The notes under the pieces: model-generated
Told to the model about the DNA's origin: nothing
The model's input: the letters and a program-made list of their open reading frames with translations, nothing else
Databases searched by the model: none
Shown: positions 52,888-63,481 of the stretch, piece by piece
How the letters are laid out: every line of letters starts with the position of its first letter
Position numbering within the stretch: position 1 is the stretch's first letter
Program-made: the position numbers and the translations under genes
Assembly (NCBI GenBank): GCA_037013495.1
Contig: CM072810.1
Coordinates: forward strand, 38,035,843-38,099,842
Direction: 5' to 3'
Source: Hippophae tibetana
Lineage: Eukaryota; Streptophyta; Magnoliopsida; Rosales; Elaeagnaceae
DNA: 64,000 nt

Positions 52888-53475
52888 TCTAGAACTATGC
52901 AGCTGAACATAAATTTTGAACTCTATATCATGCATGAGGATGAAACTTTGAACAAATTCTACGCAGGTTTTTCAATCATTATCAACTACTCGTACAATTT
53001 GGATGGACCTATTTGAAAAAAAAAGTAGATTGAGAAAATTGTTTTAGCCTACAATATCATTTTCAAGAAAAAGATACCTTGCTTAAATCCATATAGAAGG
53101 CCTGTTAACTTACTGTTAAATGAATCAGTTGGGAAATTATTCGAACTGCATCACTTGTTACCAAGATGATGGCAATCCATTGTCGTGCACGGAAAGAGCT
53201 TGACTTTATAGACATCAAGTATAGTGGTACGAGCGAAGCTATTTCGACACAATTGTTAGAAATGATTAATCTAATACCAAAGAAGAGAAAATAGATATAC
53301 TTTCCCATAGATTTACTAAATTTCTTAGAAAGAATAAACCCATTTTTAGGGATTTTCGAAAAAGGAAATCCGAGCTCTAAAATACGTATTTCAATGAATT
53401 TATAGTTGTATTTCTTCCCAGCAACTTCAAACATTTTGGAGACCACTCATATAGGCGTTTGAGCAAAAAAATAAA
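52888..53475 (+). repeat. Type specimen, G2 monomer
   Basis: Diagnostic states: 'ctacgcagg', 'tatttgaaaaaaaaag', 'aaaattgttttagcc' (three bases shorter than 'ttgttgttagcc'), 'tacaatatc', HpaI GTTAAC, 'catcacttgttacc', ApaLI GTGCAC in 'ttgtcgtgcacgg', 'atttcgacac', 'gattaatc', 'ttttcgaaaaagg', 'aatacgtatttc' (aataagtatttc in others), followed by 'taggcgtttgag' at the junction. Other copies are at 32279, 34045, 38165, 41699, 46410, 49355, 51711 and 56421. Confidence 0.85.
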
Positions 53476-54063
53476 TCTAGAACTATGCAGCTGAACATAA
53501 ATTTTGAACTCTATATCATGCAAGAGGATGAAACTTTGAACAAATTCTATGCAGGTTTTTCAATCAATTTCAGCTACCCGTACAATTTGGATGGACATAT
53601 TTGGAAAAAAAAGTAGATTGAGAAAATTGTTGTTAGTCTACATTATCATTTTCAAGAAAAAGATACCTTGCTTAAATCCATATAGAAGGCCTGTGAACTC
53701 ACTGTTAAATGAATCAGTTGGGAAATTATTCGAACTGCATTATTTGTTGCCAAGATGATAGCAATCCACTTTCGCGGACGAAAAGAGCTTGAATTTATAC
53801 ACATCAAGTATAGTGATACGAGCGAAGCTATTTTGACACAATTGTTAGAAATAATGAATCTAATACCAATGAAGAGAAAATATCTATACTCTCCCATAGA
53901 TTTACTAAATTTCTTAGAAAGAATAAACCCGTTTTTAAGGATTTAAAAAAAATGTAATCCGAGCTCTAAAATGATTATTTCAATGAATTTATTGTTTTAT
54001 TTCTTCCATGCAACTTCAAACATTTTGGAGACCACTCATATAGGCATTTGATCAAAAAATAAA
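53476..54063 (+). repeat. Type specimen, J monomer
   Basis: Diagnostic states: 'ttcgcggacgaaaag', 'atttatacacatc', 'tatagtgatacgagc', 'agaaataatg', 'actctcccatag', 'ggatttaaaaaaaatg' and 'gaatttattgtttt'. The tail is the relative of the B-type tail within the right-hand half of the window. Confidence 0.8.
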
Positions 54064-54652
54064 TCTAGAACTATGCAGCTGAACATAAATTTTGAACTCT
54101 ATATAATGCAAGAGGATGAAACTTTGAACAAATTCTATGCAGGTTTTTCAATCAATTTCAGCTACCCGTACAATTTGGATGGACATATTTGGAAAAAAAA
54201 GTAGATTGAGAAAATTGTTGTTAGTCTACATTATCATTTTCAAGAAAAAGATACCTTGCTTAAATCCATATAAAAGGCCTTTGAACTCACTGTTAAATGA
54301 ATCAGTTGGGAAATTATTCGAATTGCATTATTTGTTGCAAAGATGGTAGCAATCCACTTTCGTGGACGAAAAGAGCTTGACTTTATAGACATCAAGTATA
54401 GTGGTACGAGCTAAGCTATTTTGACACAATTGTTAGAAATGATGAATCTAATACCAATGAAGAGAAAATATCTATACTCTCCCATAGATTTACTAAATTT
54501 CTTAGAAAGAATAAACCCATTTCTAGGGATTTTCAAAAAACGTAATCCGAGCTCTAAAATGATTATTTCAATGAATTTATAGTTGTATTTCTTCCAAGCA
54601 AATTCAAACATTTTGGAGACCACTCATATAGGCATTTGAGCAAAAAAATAAA
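54064..54652 (+). repeat. Type specimen, K monomer
   Basis: Diagnostic states: 'tatataatgc', 'ccatataaaaggcctttg', 'attcgaattgc', 'ttgcaaagatggtagc', 'cgaaaagagcttgac', 'gagctaagc', 'actctcccatag' and 'ttttcaaaaaa'. The usual 'agatgatag' is 'agatggtag' here. Confidence 0.8.
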
Positions 54653-55241
54653 TCTAGAACTATGCAGCTAAACATAAATTTTGAACTCTATATCATGCAA
54701 GAGGATGAAACTTTGAACAAATTCTATGCCGGTTTTTCAATCAATTTCAGCTACCCGTACAATTTGGATAGACCTATTTGGAAAAAAAAGTAGATTGAGA
54801 AAATTGTTGTTAGTCTACATTATCATTTTCAAGAAAAAGATACCTTGCTTAAATCTATATAGAAGGCCTATGAACTTACTATTAAATGAATCAGTTGGGA
54901 AATTATTCGAACTGCATTATTTCTTGCCAAGATGATAGCAATCCACTTTCGTTGACGGAAAGAGCTTGACTTTATAGACATCAAGTATAGCGGTACGAGC
55001 TAAGCTATTTTGACACAATTTTTAGAAATGATGAATCTAATACCAATGAAGAGAAAATATCTATACTTTCGCATAGATTTACTAACTTTCTTAGAAAGAA
55101 TAAACCCATTTTTAGGGATTTTCAAAAAAGGAAATCCGAGCTCTAAAATGATTATTTCAATGAATTTATAGTTGTATTTCTTCCAAGCTACTTCAAACAT
55201 TTCGGAGACCACTCATATAGGCATTTGAGAAAAAAACTAAA
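54653..55241 (+). repeat. Type specimen, L monomer
   Basis: Diagnostic states: 'gcagctaaac', 'aaggcctatgaac', 'ttactattaaatg', 'ttatttcttgcc', 'tatagcggtacgagctaagc', 'acacaattttta', 'actttcgcatag', 'actaactttcttagaaag' and 'catttcggag'. Confidence 0.8.
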
Positions 55242-55831
55242 TCTAGAACTATGCAGCTGAACAGAAATTTTGAACTCTATATCATGCAAGAGGATGAAAC
55301 TTTGAACAAATTCTACGCAGGTTTTGTCAATCATTATCAACTAACCGTACAATTTGGATAGACCTATTTGGAAAAAAAAGTAGATTGAGAAAATGGTTGT
55401 TAGCCTACATTATCATTTCCAAGAAAAAGATACCTTGCTTAAATCCATATAGAAGGCCTGTGAACTTACTGTTAAATGAATCAGTTGGGAAATTATTCGA
55501 ACTGCATTATTTGTTGCCAAGATGATAGCAATCCACTTTCGTGGACGGAAAGAGCTTGACTTTATAGACATCAAGTATAGCGGTACGAGCTAAGCTATTT
55601 TGACACAATTTTTAGAAATGATGAATCTAATACCAATGAAGAGAAAATATCTATACTTTCGCATAGATTTACTAACTTTCTTAGAAAGAATAAACCCATT
55701 TTTAGGGATTTTCAAAAAAGGTAATCCGAGCTCTAAAATGATTATTTCAATGAATTTATAGTTGTATTTCTTCCAAGCTACTTCAAACATTTCGGAGACC
55801 ACTCATATAGGCATTTGAGAAAAAAACTAAA
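55242..55831 (+). repeat. Type specimen, M monomer (590 bp)
   Basis: Diagnostic states: 'tgagaaaaaaactaaatc' at the start, 'gaacagaaatt', 'caggttttgtcaatc' (one inserted base compared with 'aggtttttcaatc'), 'aaaatggttgttagcc', 'catttccaag', then an L-type tail. The inserted base makes intact M copies 590 bp. Confidence 0.82.
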
Positions 55832-56420
55832 TCTAGAACTATGCAGCTGAACAGAAATTTTGAACTCTATATCATGCAAGAGGATGAAACTTTGAACAAA
55901 TTCTACGCAGGTTTTGTCAATCATTATCAACTACCCGTACAATTTGGATGGACCTATTTGGAAAAAAAAGTAGATTGAGAAAATGGTTGTTAGCCTACAT
56001 TATCATTTCCAAGAAAAAGATACCTTGCTTAAATCCATATAGAAGGCCTGTGAACTTACTGTTAAATGAATCAGTTGGGAAATTATTTGAACTGCATTAC
56101 TTGTTGCCAAGATGATAGCAATCCACTTTCGTGGATGGAAAGAGCTTGAATTTATAGAGATCAAGTATAGCGGTACGAGCGAAGCAATTTTGACACAATT
56201 GTTAGAATTGATGAATCTAATACTAATGAAGAGAAAATATCTATACTTTCCCATAGATTTACTAAAATCTTAGAAAGAATAAACCCGTTTTTAGGGATTT
56301 AAAAAAAAGGTAATCCGAGCTCTAAAATGATTATTTCATTGAATTTATAGTTGTATTTCTTCCAAGCAACTTCAAACATTTTGGAGACCACTCATATAGG
56401 CATTTTAGCAAAAAACTAAA

Positions 56421-57940
56421 TCTAGAACTATGTAGCTGAACATAAATTTTGAACTCTATATCATGCATGAGGATGAAACTTTGAACAAATTCTACGCAGG
56501 TTTTTCAATCATTATCAACTACTCGTACAATTTGGATGGACCTATTTGAAAAAAAAAGTAGATTGAGAAAATTGTTTTAGCCTACAATATCATTTTCAAG
56601 AAAAAGATACCTTGCTTAAATCCATATAGAAGGCCTGTTAACTTAGTGTTAAATGAATCAGTTGGGAAATTATTCGAACTGCATCACTTGTTACCAAGAT
56701 GATGGCAATACATTGTCGTGCACGGAAAGAGCTTGACTTTATAGACATCAAGTATAGTGGTACGAACGAAGCTATTTCGACACAATTGTTAGAAATGATT
56801 AATCTAATACCAATGTAGAGAAAATAGGTATACTTTCCCATAGATTTACTAAATTTCTTAGAAAGAATAAACCCATTTTTAGGGATTTTCGAAAAAGGAA
56901 ATCCGAGCTCTAAAATAAGTATTTCAATGAATTTATAGTTGTATTTCTTCCCAGCAACTTCAAACATTTTGAACACCACTCATATAGGCATTTGAGCAAA
57001 AAAATAAATCTAGAACTATGCAGCTGAACATAAATTTTGAACTCTATATCATGCAAAAGGATGAAACTTTGAACAAATTCTATGCACGTTTTTCAATCAA
57101 TTTCAGCTACCCGTACAATTTGGATAGCCCTATTTGAAAAAAAAGTAGATTGAGAAAATTGTTGTTAGCCTACATTATCATTTTCAAGAAAAAGATACCT
57201 TGCTTAAATCCATATAGAAGGCCTGTGAACTCAATGTTAAATGAATCAGTTGGGAAATTATTCGAACTGCATTATTTGTTGCCAAGATGATAGCAATCCA
57301 CTTTCGCGGACGAAAAGAGCTTGAATTTATAGACATCAAGTATAGTGATACGAGCGAAGCTATTTTGACCCAATTGTTAGAAATGATGAATCTAATACCA
57401 ATGAAGAGAAAATATCTATACTCTCCCATAGATTTACTAAATTTCTTAGAAAGAATAAACCCATTTTTAGGGATTTAAAAAAAATGTAATCCGAGCTCTA
57501 AAATGATTATTTCAATGAATTTATTGTTGTATTTCTTCCAAGAAACTTCAAACATTTTGGAGACCACTCATATAGGCATTTGATCAAAAAATAAATCTAG
57601 AACTATGCAGCTGAACATAAATTTTGAACTCTATATCATGCAAGAGGATGAAACTTTGAACAAATTCTATGCAGGTTTTTCAATCAATTTCAGCTACCCA
57701 TACAATTTGGATGGACCTATTTGGAAAAAAAAGTAGATTGAGAAAATTGTTGTTAGTCTACATTATCATTTTCAAGAAAAAGATACCTTGCTTAAATCCA
57801 TATAGAAGGCCTGTGAACTCACTGTTAAATGAATCAGTTGGGAAATTATTCGAATTGCATTATTTGTTGCAAAGATGGTAGCAATCCACTTTCGTGGACG
57901 AAAAGAGCTTGACTTTATAGACATCAAGTATAGTGGTACG
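56421..57940. repeat. Segment duplicated ~22.4 kb away, copy 2
   Basis: Partner of 34045-35560: a G2 monomer followed by a J-type monomer with 'ttggatagcccta' and 'aactcaatgtt', then a K-type head. The G2 monomer at 56421 also carries private losses: 'cattttagc' at its start, 'ctatgtagctg', 'cgaacgaagc' and 'ccaatgtagag'. Confidence 0.75.
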
Positions 57941-59361
57941 AGGGAAGCTATTTTGACACAATTGTTAGAAATGATTAATCTAATACCAATGAAGAGAAAA
58001 TAACTATACTTTCCCATAGATTTACTAAATTTCTTAGAAAGAATAAACCCATTTTTAGGGATTTTCGAAAAAGGTAATCCGAGCTCTAAAATAAGTATTT
58101 CAATGAATTTATAGTAGAATTTCTTCCAAGCAACTTCAAACATTTTGGAGACCACTCATATAGGCGTTTGAGCAAAAAAATAAATCTAGAACTATGCAGC
58201 TGAACATAAATTTTGAACTCTATATCATGCAAGAGGATGAAACTTTGAACAAATTCTATGCAGGTTTTTCAATCAATTTCAGCTACCCGTACAATTTGGA
58301 TGGACATATTTGGAAAAAAAAGTAGATTCAGAAAATTGTTGTTAGTCTACATTATCATTTTCAAGAAAAAGATACCTTGCTTAAATCCATATAGAAGGCC
58401 TATGAACTTACTATTAAATGAATCAGTTGGGAAATTATTCGAACTGCATTATTTGTTGCCAAGATGATAGCAATCCACTTTCGTGGACGGAAAGAGCTTG
58501 ACTTTATAGACATCAAGTATAGCGGTACGAGCTAAGCTATTTTGACACAATTTTTAGAAATGATGAATCTAATACCAATGAAGAGAAAATATCTATACTT
58601 TCGCATAGATTTACTAACTTTCTTAGAAAGAATAAACCCATTTTTAGGGATTTTCAAAAAAGGTAATCCGAGCTCTAAAATGATTATTTCAATGAATTTA
58701 TAGTTGTATTTCTTCCAAGCGACTTCAAACATTTTGGAGACCACTCATATAGGCATTTGAGCAAAAAACTAAATCTAGAACTATGCAGATGAATAGAAAT
58801 TTTGAACTCTATATCATGCAAGAGGATGAAACTTTGAACAAATTCTACGCAGGTTTTTCAATCATTATCACCTACTCGTACAATTTGGATGGACCTATTT
58901 GAAAAAAAAGTAGATTGAGAAAATTGTTGTTAGCCTACAATATCATTTTCAATAAAAAGATACCTTGCTTAAATCCATATAGAAGGCCTGTTAACTTACT
59001 GTTAAATGAATCAGTTGGGAAATTATTCGAACTGCATCACTTGTTACCAAGATGATGGCAATCCATTGTCGTGCACGGAAAGAGTTGGACTTTATAGACA
59101 TCAAGTATAGTGGTACGAGGGAAGCTATTTTGACACAATTGTTAGAAATGATTAATCTAATACCAATGAAGAGAAAATAACTATACTTTCCCATAGATTT
59201 ACTAAATTTCTTAGAAAGAATAAACCCATTTTTAGGGATTTTCGAAAAAGGAAATCCGAGCTCTAAAATAAGTATTTCAATGAATTTATAGTTGTATTTC
59301 TTCCAAGCAACTTCAAACATTTTGGAGACCACTCATATAGGCGTTTGAGCAAAAAAATAAA
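57009..59361. repeat. Four-monomer higher-order repeat J-K/G-L-G1, copy 1 (2353 bp)
   Basis: Monomers start at 57009 (J), 57596 (K head, G1 tail), 58185 (L) and 58774 (G1). All recur at +2353 bp. Length pattern 587, 589, 589, 588 bp is kept in the second copy. Visible differences from copy 2 are few: 'caaaagg' versus 'caagagg', 'acccatac' versus 'acccgtac' near 57697, and 'cacctactcg' near 58869. Confidence 0.88.
57596..58184. repeat. Hybrid monomer, K head and G1 tail
   Basis: The head has 'ttgcaaagatggtagc' and 'cgtggacgaaaag'. From 'gtacgagggaagc' (near 57940) onward the G1 tail follows ('gattaatc', 'aaaataactatac', 'ttttcgaaaaagg', 'aataagtatttc', 'taggcgtttgag'). Its duplicate is at 59949-60537. 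The state 'gagggaagc' is limited to this tetramer family and the G1 monomers near it. Confidence 0.8.
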
Positions 59362-61714
59362 TCTAGAACTATGCAGCTGAACATAAATTTTGAACTCTAT
59401 ATCATGCAAGAGGATGAAACTTTGAACAAATTCTATGCACGTTTTTCAATCAATTTCAGCTACCCGTACAATTTGGATAGCCCTATTTGAAAAAAAAGTA
59501 GATTGAGAAAATTGTTGTTAGCCTACATTATCATTTTCAAGAAAAAGATACCTTGCTTAAATCCATATAGAAGGCCTGTGAACTCAATGTTAAATGAATC
59601 AGTTGGGAAATTATTCGAACTGCATTATTTGTTGCCAAGATGATAGCAATCCACTTTCGCGGACGAAAAGAGCTTGAATTTATAGACATCAAGTATAGTG
59701 ATACGAGCGAAGCTATTTTGACCCAATTGTTAGAAATGATGAATCTAATACCAATGAAGACAAAATATCTATACTCTCCCATAGATTTACTAAATTTCTT
59801 AGAAAGAATAAACCCGTTTTTAGGGATTTAAAAAAAATGTAATCCGAGCTCTAAAATGATTATTTCAATGAATTTATTGTTGTATTTCTTCCAAGCAACT
59901 TCAAACATTTTGGAGACCACTCATATAGGCATTTGATCAAAAAATAAATCTAGAACTATGCAGCTGAACATAAATTTTGAACTCTATATCATGCAAGAGG
60001 ATGAAACTTTGAACAAATTCTATGCAGGTTTTTCAATCAATTTCAGCTACCCGTACAATTTGGATGGACCTATTTGGAAAAAAAAGTAGATTGAGAAAAT
60101 TGTTGTTAGTCTACATTATCATTTTCAAGAAAAAGATACCTTGCTTAAATCCATATAGAAGGCCTGTGAACTCACTGTTAAATGAATCAGTTGGGAAATT
60201 ATTCGAATTGCATTATTTGTTGCAAAGATGGTAGCAATCCACTTTCGTGGACGAAAAGAGCTTGACTTTATAGACATCAAGTATAGTGGTACGAGGGAAG
60301 CTATTTTGACACAATTGTTAGAAATGATTAATCTAATACCAATGAAGAGAAAATAACTATACTTTCCCATAGATTTACTAAATTTCTTAGAAAGAATAAA
60401 CCCATTTTTAGGGATTTTCGAAAAAGGTAATCCGAGCTCTAAAATAAGTATTTCAATGAATTTATAGTAGAATTTCTTCCAAGCAACTTCAAACATTTTG
60501 GAGACCACTCATATAGGCGTTTGAGCAAAAAAATAAATCTAGAACTATGCAGCTGAACATAAATTTTGAACTCTATATCATGCAAGAGGATGAAACTTTG
60601 AACAAATTCTATGCAGGTTTTTCAATCAATTTCAGCTACCCGTACAATTTGGATGGACATATTTGGAAAAAAAAGTAGATTCAGAAAATTGTTGTTAGTC
60701 TACATTATCATTTTCAAGAAAAAGATACCTTGCTTAAATCCATATAGAAGGCCTATGAACTTACTATTAAATGAATCAGTTGGGAAATTATTCGAACTGC
60801 ATTATTTGTTGCCAAGATGATAGCAATCCACTTTCGTGGACGGAAAGAGCTTGACTTTATAGACATCAAGTATAGCGGTACGAGCTAAGCTATTTTGACA
60901 CAATTTTTAGAAATGATGAATCTAATACCAATGAAGAGAAAATATCTATACTTTCGCATAGATTTACTAACTTTCTTAGAAAGAATAAACCCATTTTTAG
61001 GGATTTTCAAAAAAGGTAATCCGAGCTCTAAAATGATTATTTCAATGAATTTATAGTTGTATTTCTTCCAAGCGACTTCAAACATTTTGGAGACCACTCA
61101 TATAGGCATTTGAGCAAAAAACTAAATCTAGAACTATGCAGATGAATAGAAATTTTGAACTCTATATCATGCAAGAGGATGAAACTTTGAACAAATTCTA
61201 CGCAGGTTTTTCAATCATTATCAACTACTCGTACAATTTGGATGGACCTATTTGAAAAAAAAGTAGATTGAGAAAATTGTTGTTAGCCTACAATATCATT
61301 TTCAATAAAAAGATACCTTGCTTAAATCCATATAGAAGGCCTGTTAACTTACTGTTAAATGAATCAGTTGGGAAATTATTCGAACTGCATCACTTGTTAC
61401 CAAGATGATGGCAATCCATTGTCGTGCACGGAAAGAGTTGGACTTTATAGACATCAAGTATAGTGGTACGAGGGAAGCTATTTTGACACAATTGTTAGAA
61501 ATGATTAATCTAATACCAATGAAGAGAAAATAACTATACTTTCCCATAGATTTACTAAATTTCTTAGAAAGAATAAACCCATTTTTAGGGATTTTCGAAA
61601 AAGGTAATCCGAGCTCTAAAATAAGTATTTCAATGAATTTATAGTAGAATTTCTTCCAAGAAACTTCAAACATTTTGGAGACCACTCATATAGGCGTTTG
61701 AGCAAAAAAATAAA
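59362..61714. repeat. Four-monomer higher-order repeat J-K/G-L-G1, copy 2 (2353 bp)
   Basis: Monomers start at 59362, 59949, 60538 and 61127. Direct tandem copy of 57009-59361. A private change is 'gaagacaaaatatc' near 59756. Confidence 0.88.
61127..61714 (+). repeat. Type specimen, G1 monomer
   Basis: Diagnostic states: 'atgcagatgaatag', 'ctacgcagg', seven or eight A instead of nine after 'tatttg', 'ttgttgttagcctac' (not deleted, unlike G2), 'caatatcattttcaataaaaag', GTTAAC, 'catcacttgttacc', GTGCAC, 'aaagagttggac', 'aaaataactatac', 'ttttcgaaaaagg' and 'aataagtatttc'. Confidence 0.83.
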
Positions 61715-63481
61715 TCTAGAACTATGCACCTGAACATAAATTTTGAACTCTATATCATGCAAGAGGATGAAACTTTGAACAAATTCAATGCAGGTTTTTC
61801 AATCAATTTCAACTACCCGTACAATTTGGATGGACATATTTGGAAAAAAAAGTAGATTGAGAAAATTGTTGTTAGCCTACATTATCATTTTCAAGAAAAA
61901 GATACCTTGCTTAAATTCATATAGAAGGCATGTGAACTTACTGTTAAATGAATCAGTTGGGAAATTATTTGAACTGCATTACTTGTTGCCAAGATGATAG
62001 CAATCCACTTTCGTGGATGGAAAGAGCTTGAATTTATAGAGATCAAGTATAGCGGTACGAGCGAATTAATTTTGACACAATTGTTAGAATTGATGAATCT
62101 AATACCAATGAAGAGAAAATATCTATACTCTCCCATAGATTTACTAAATTTCTTAGAAAGAATAAACCCGTTTTTAGGGATTTAAAAAAAATGTAATCCG
62201 AGCTCTAAAATGATTATTTCAATGAATTTATTGTTGTATTTCTTCCAAGCAACTTCAAACATTTTGGAGACCACTCATATAGGCATTTGATCAAAAAATA
62301 AATCTAGAACTATGCAGCTGAACATAAATTTTGAACTCTATATCATGCAAGAGGATGAAACTTTGAACAAATTCTATGCAGGTTTTTCAATCAATTTCAG
62401 CTACCCGTACAATTTGGATGGACCTATTTGGAAAAAAAAGTAGATTGAAAAAATTGTTGTTAGTCTACATTATCATTTTCAAGAAAAAGATACCTTGCTT
62501 AAATCCATATAGAAGGCCTGTGAACTCACTGTTAAATGAATCAGTTGGGAAATTATTCGAATTGCATTATTTGTTGCAAAGATGGTAGCAATCCACTTTC
62601 GTGGACGAAAAGAGCTTGACTTTATAGACATCAAGTATAGTGGTACGAGCTAAGCTATTTTGACACAATTGTTAGAAATGATGAATCTAATACCAATGAA
62701 GAGAAAATATCTATACTCTCCCATAGATTTACTAAATTTCTTAGAAAGAATAAACCCATTTTTAGGGATTTTCAAAAAAGGTAATCCGAGCTCTAAAATG
62801 ATTATTTCAATGAATTTATAGTTGTATTTCTTCCAAGCAACTTCAAACATTTTGGAGACCACTCATATAGGCATTTGAGCAAAAAAATAAATCTAGAACT
62901 ATGCAGCTGAACATAAATTTTGAACTCTATATCATGCAAGAGGATGAAACTTTGAACAAATTCTATGCAGGTTTTTCAATCAATTTCAGCTACCCGTACA
63001 ATTTGGATGGACATATTTGGAAAAAAAAAGTAGATTGAGAAAATTGTTGTTAGTCTACATTATCATTTTCAAGAAAAAGATACCTTGCTTAAATCCATAT
63101 AGAAGGCCTATGAACTTACTATTAAATGAATCAGTTGGGAAATTATTCGAACTGCATTATTTGTTGCCAAGATGATAGCAATCCACTTTCGTGGACGGAA
63201 AGAGCTTGACTTTATAGTCATCAAGTATAGCGGTACGAGCTAAGCTATTTCGACACAATTGTTAGAAATGATTAATCTAATACCAATGAAGAGAAAATAT
63301 CTATACTTTCCCATAGATTTACTAAATTTCTTAGAAAGAATAAACCCGTTTTTAGGGATTTTCCAAAAAGGTAATCCGAGCTCTAAAATGATTATTTCAA
63401 TAAATTTATAGTTGTATTTCTTCCAAGCTACTTCAAACATTTCGGAGACCACTCATATAGGCATTTGAGAAAAAAACTTAA
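61715..63481. repeat. Three monomers H-K-L after the tetramers
   Basis: Monomers start at 61715 (H, resembling 46998, with 'gcacctgaac' and 'gcgaattaattttg' as private changes), 62303 (K, 'gattgaaaaaattg') and 62892 (L head with a G/H-like tail: 'atttcgacac', 'gattaatc', 'actttcccatag'; 590 bp through one extra A near 63025). Confidence 0.82.

Larger units (their letters stand above)
52888..56420. repeat. Six-monomer higher-order repeat, copy 6 (3533 bp)
   Basis: Monomers start at 52888 (G2), 53476 (J), 54064 (K), 54653 (L), 55242 (M) and 55832 (M/H). The order is that of copy 1, about 14.7 kb upstream. The copy is one base shorter because of 'ctaaaatctta' in place of 'ctaaatttctta' near 56265. 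Confidence 0.85.
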
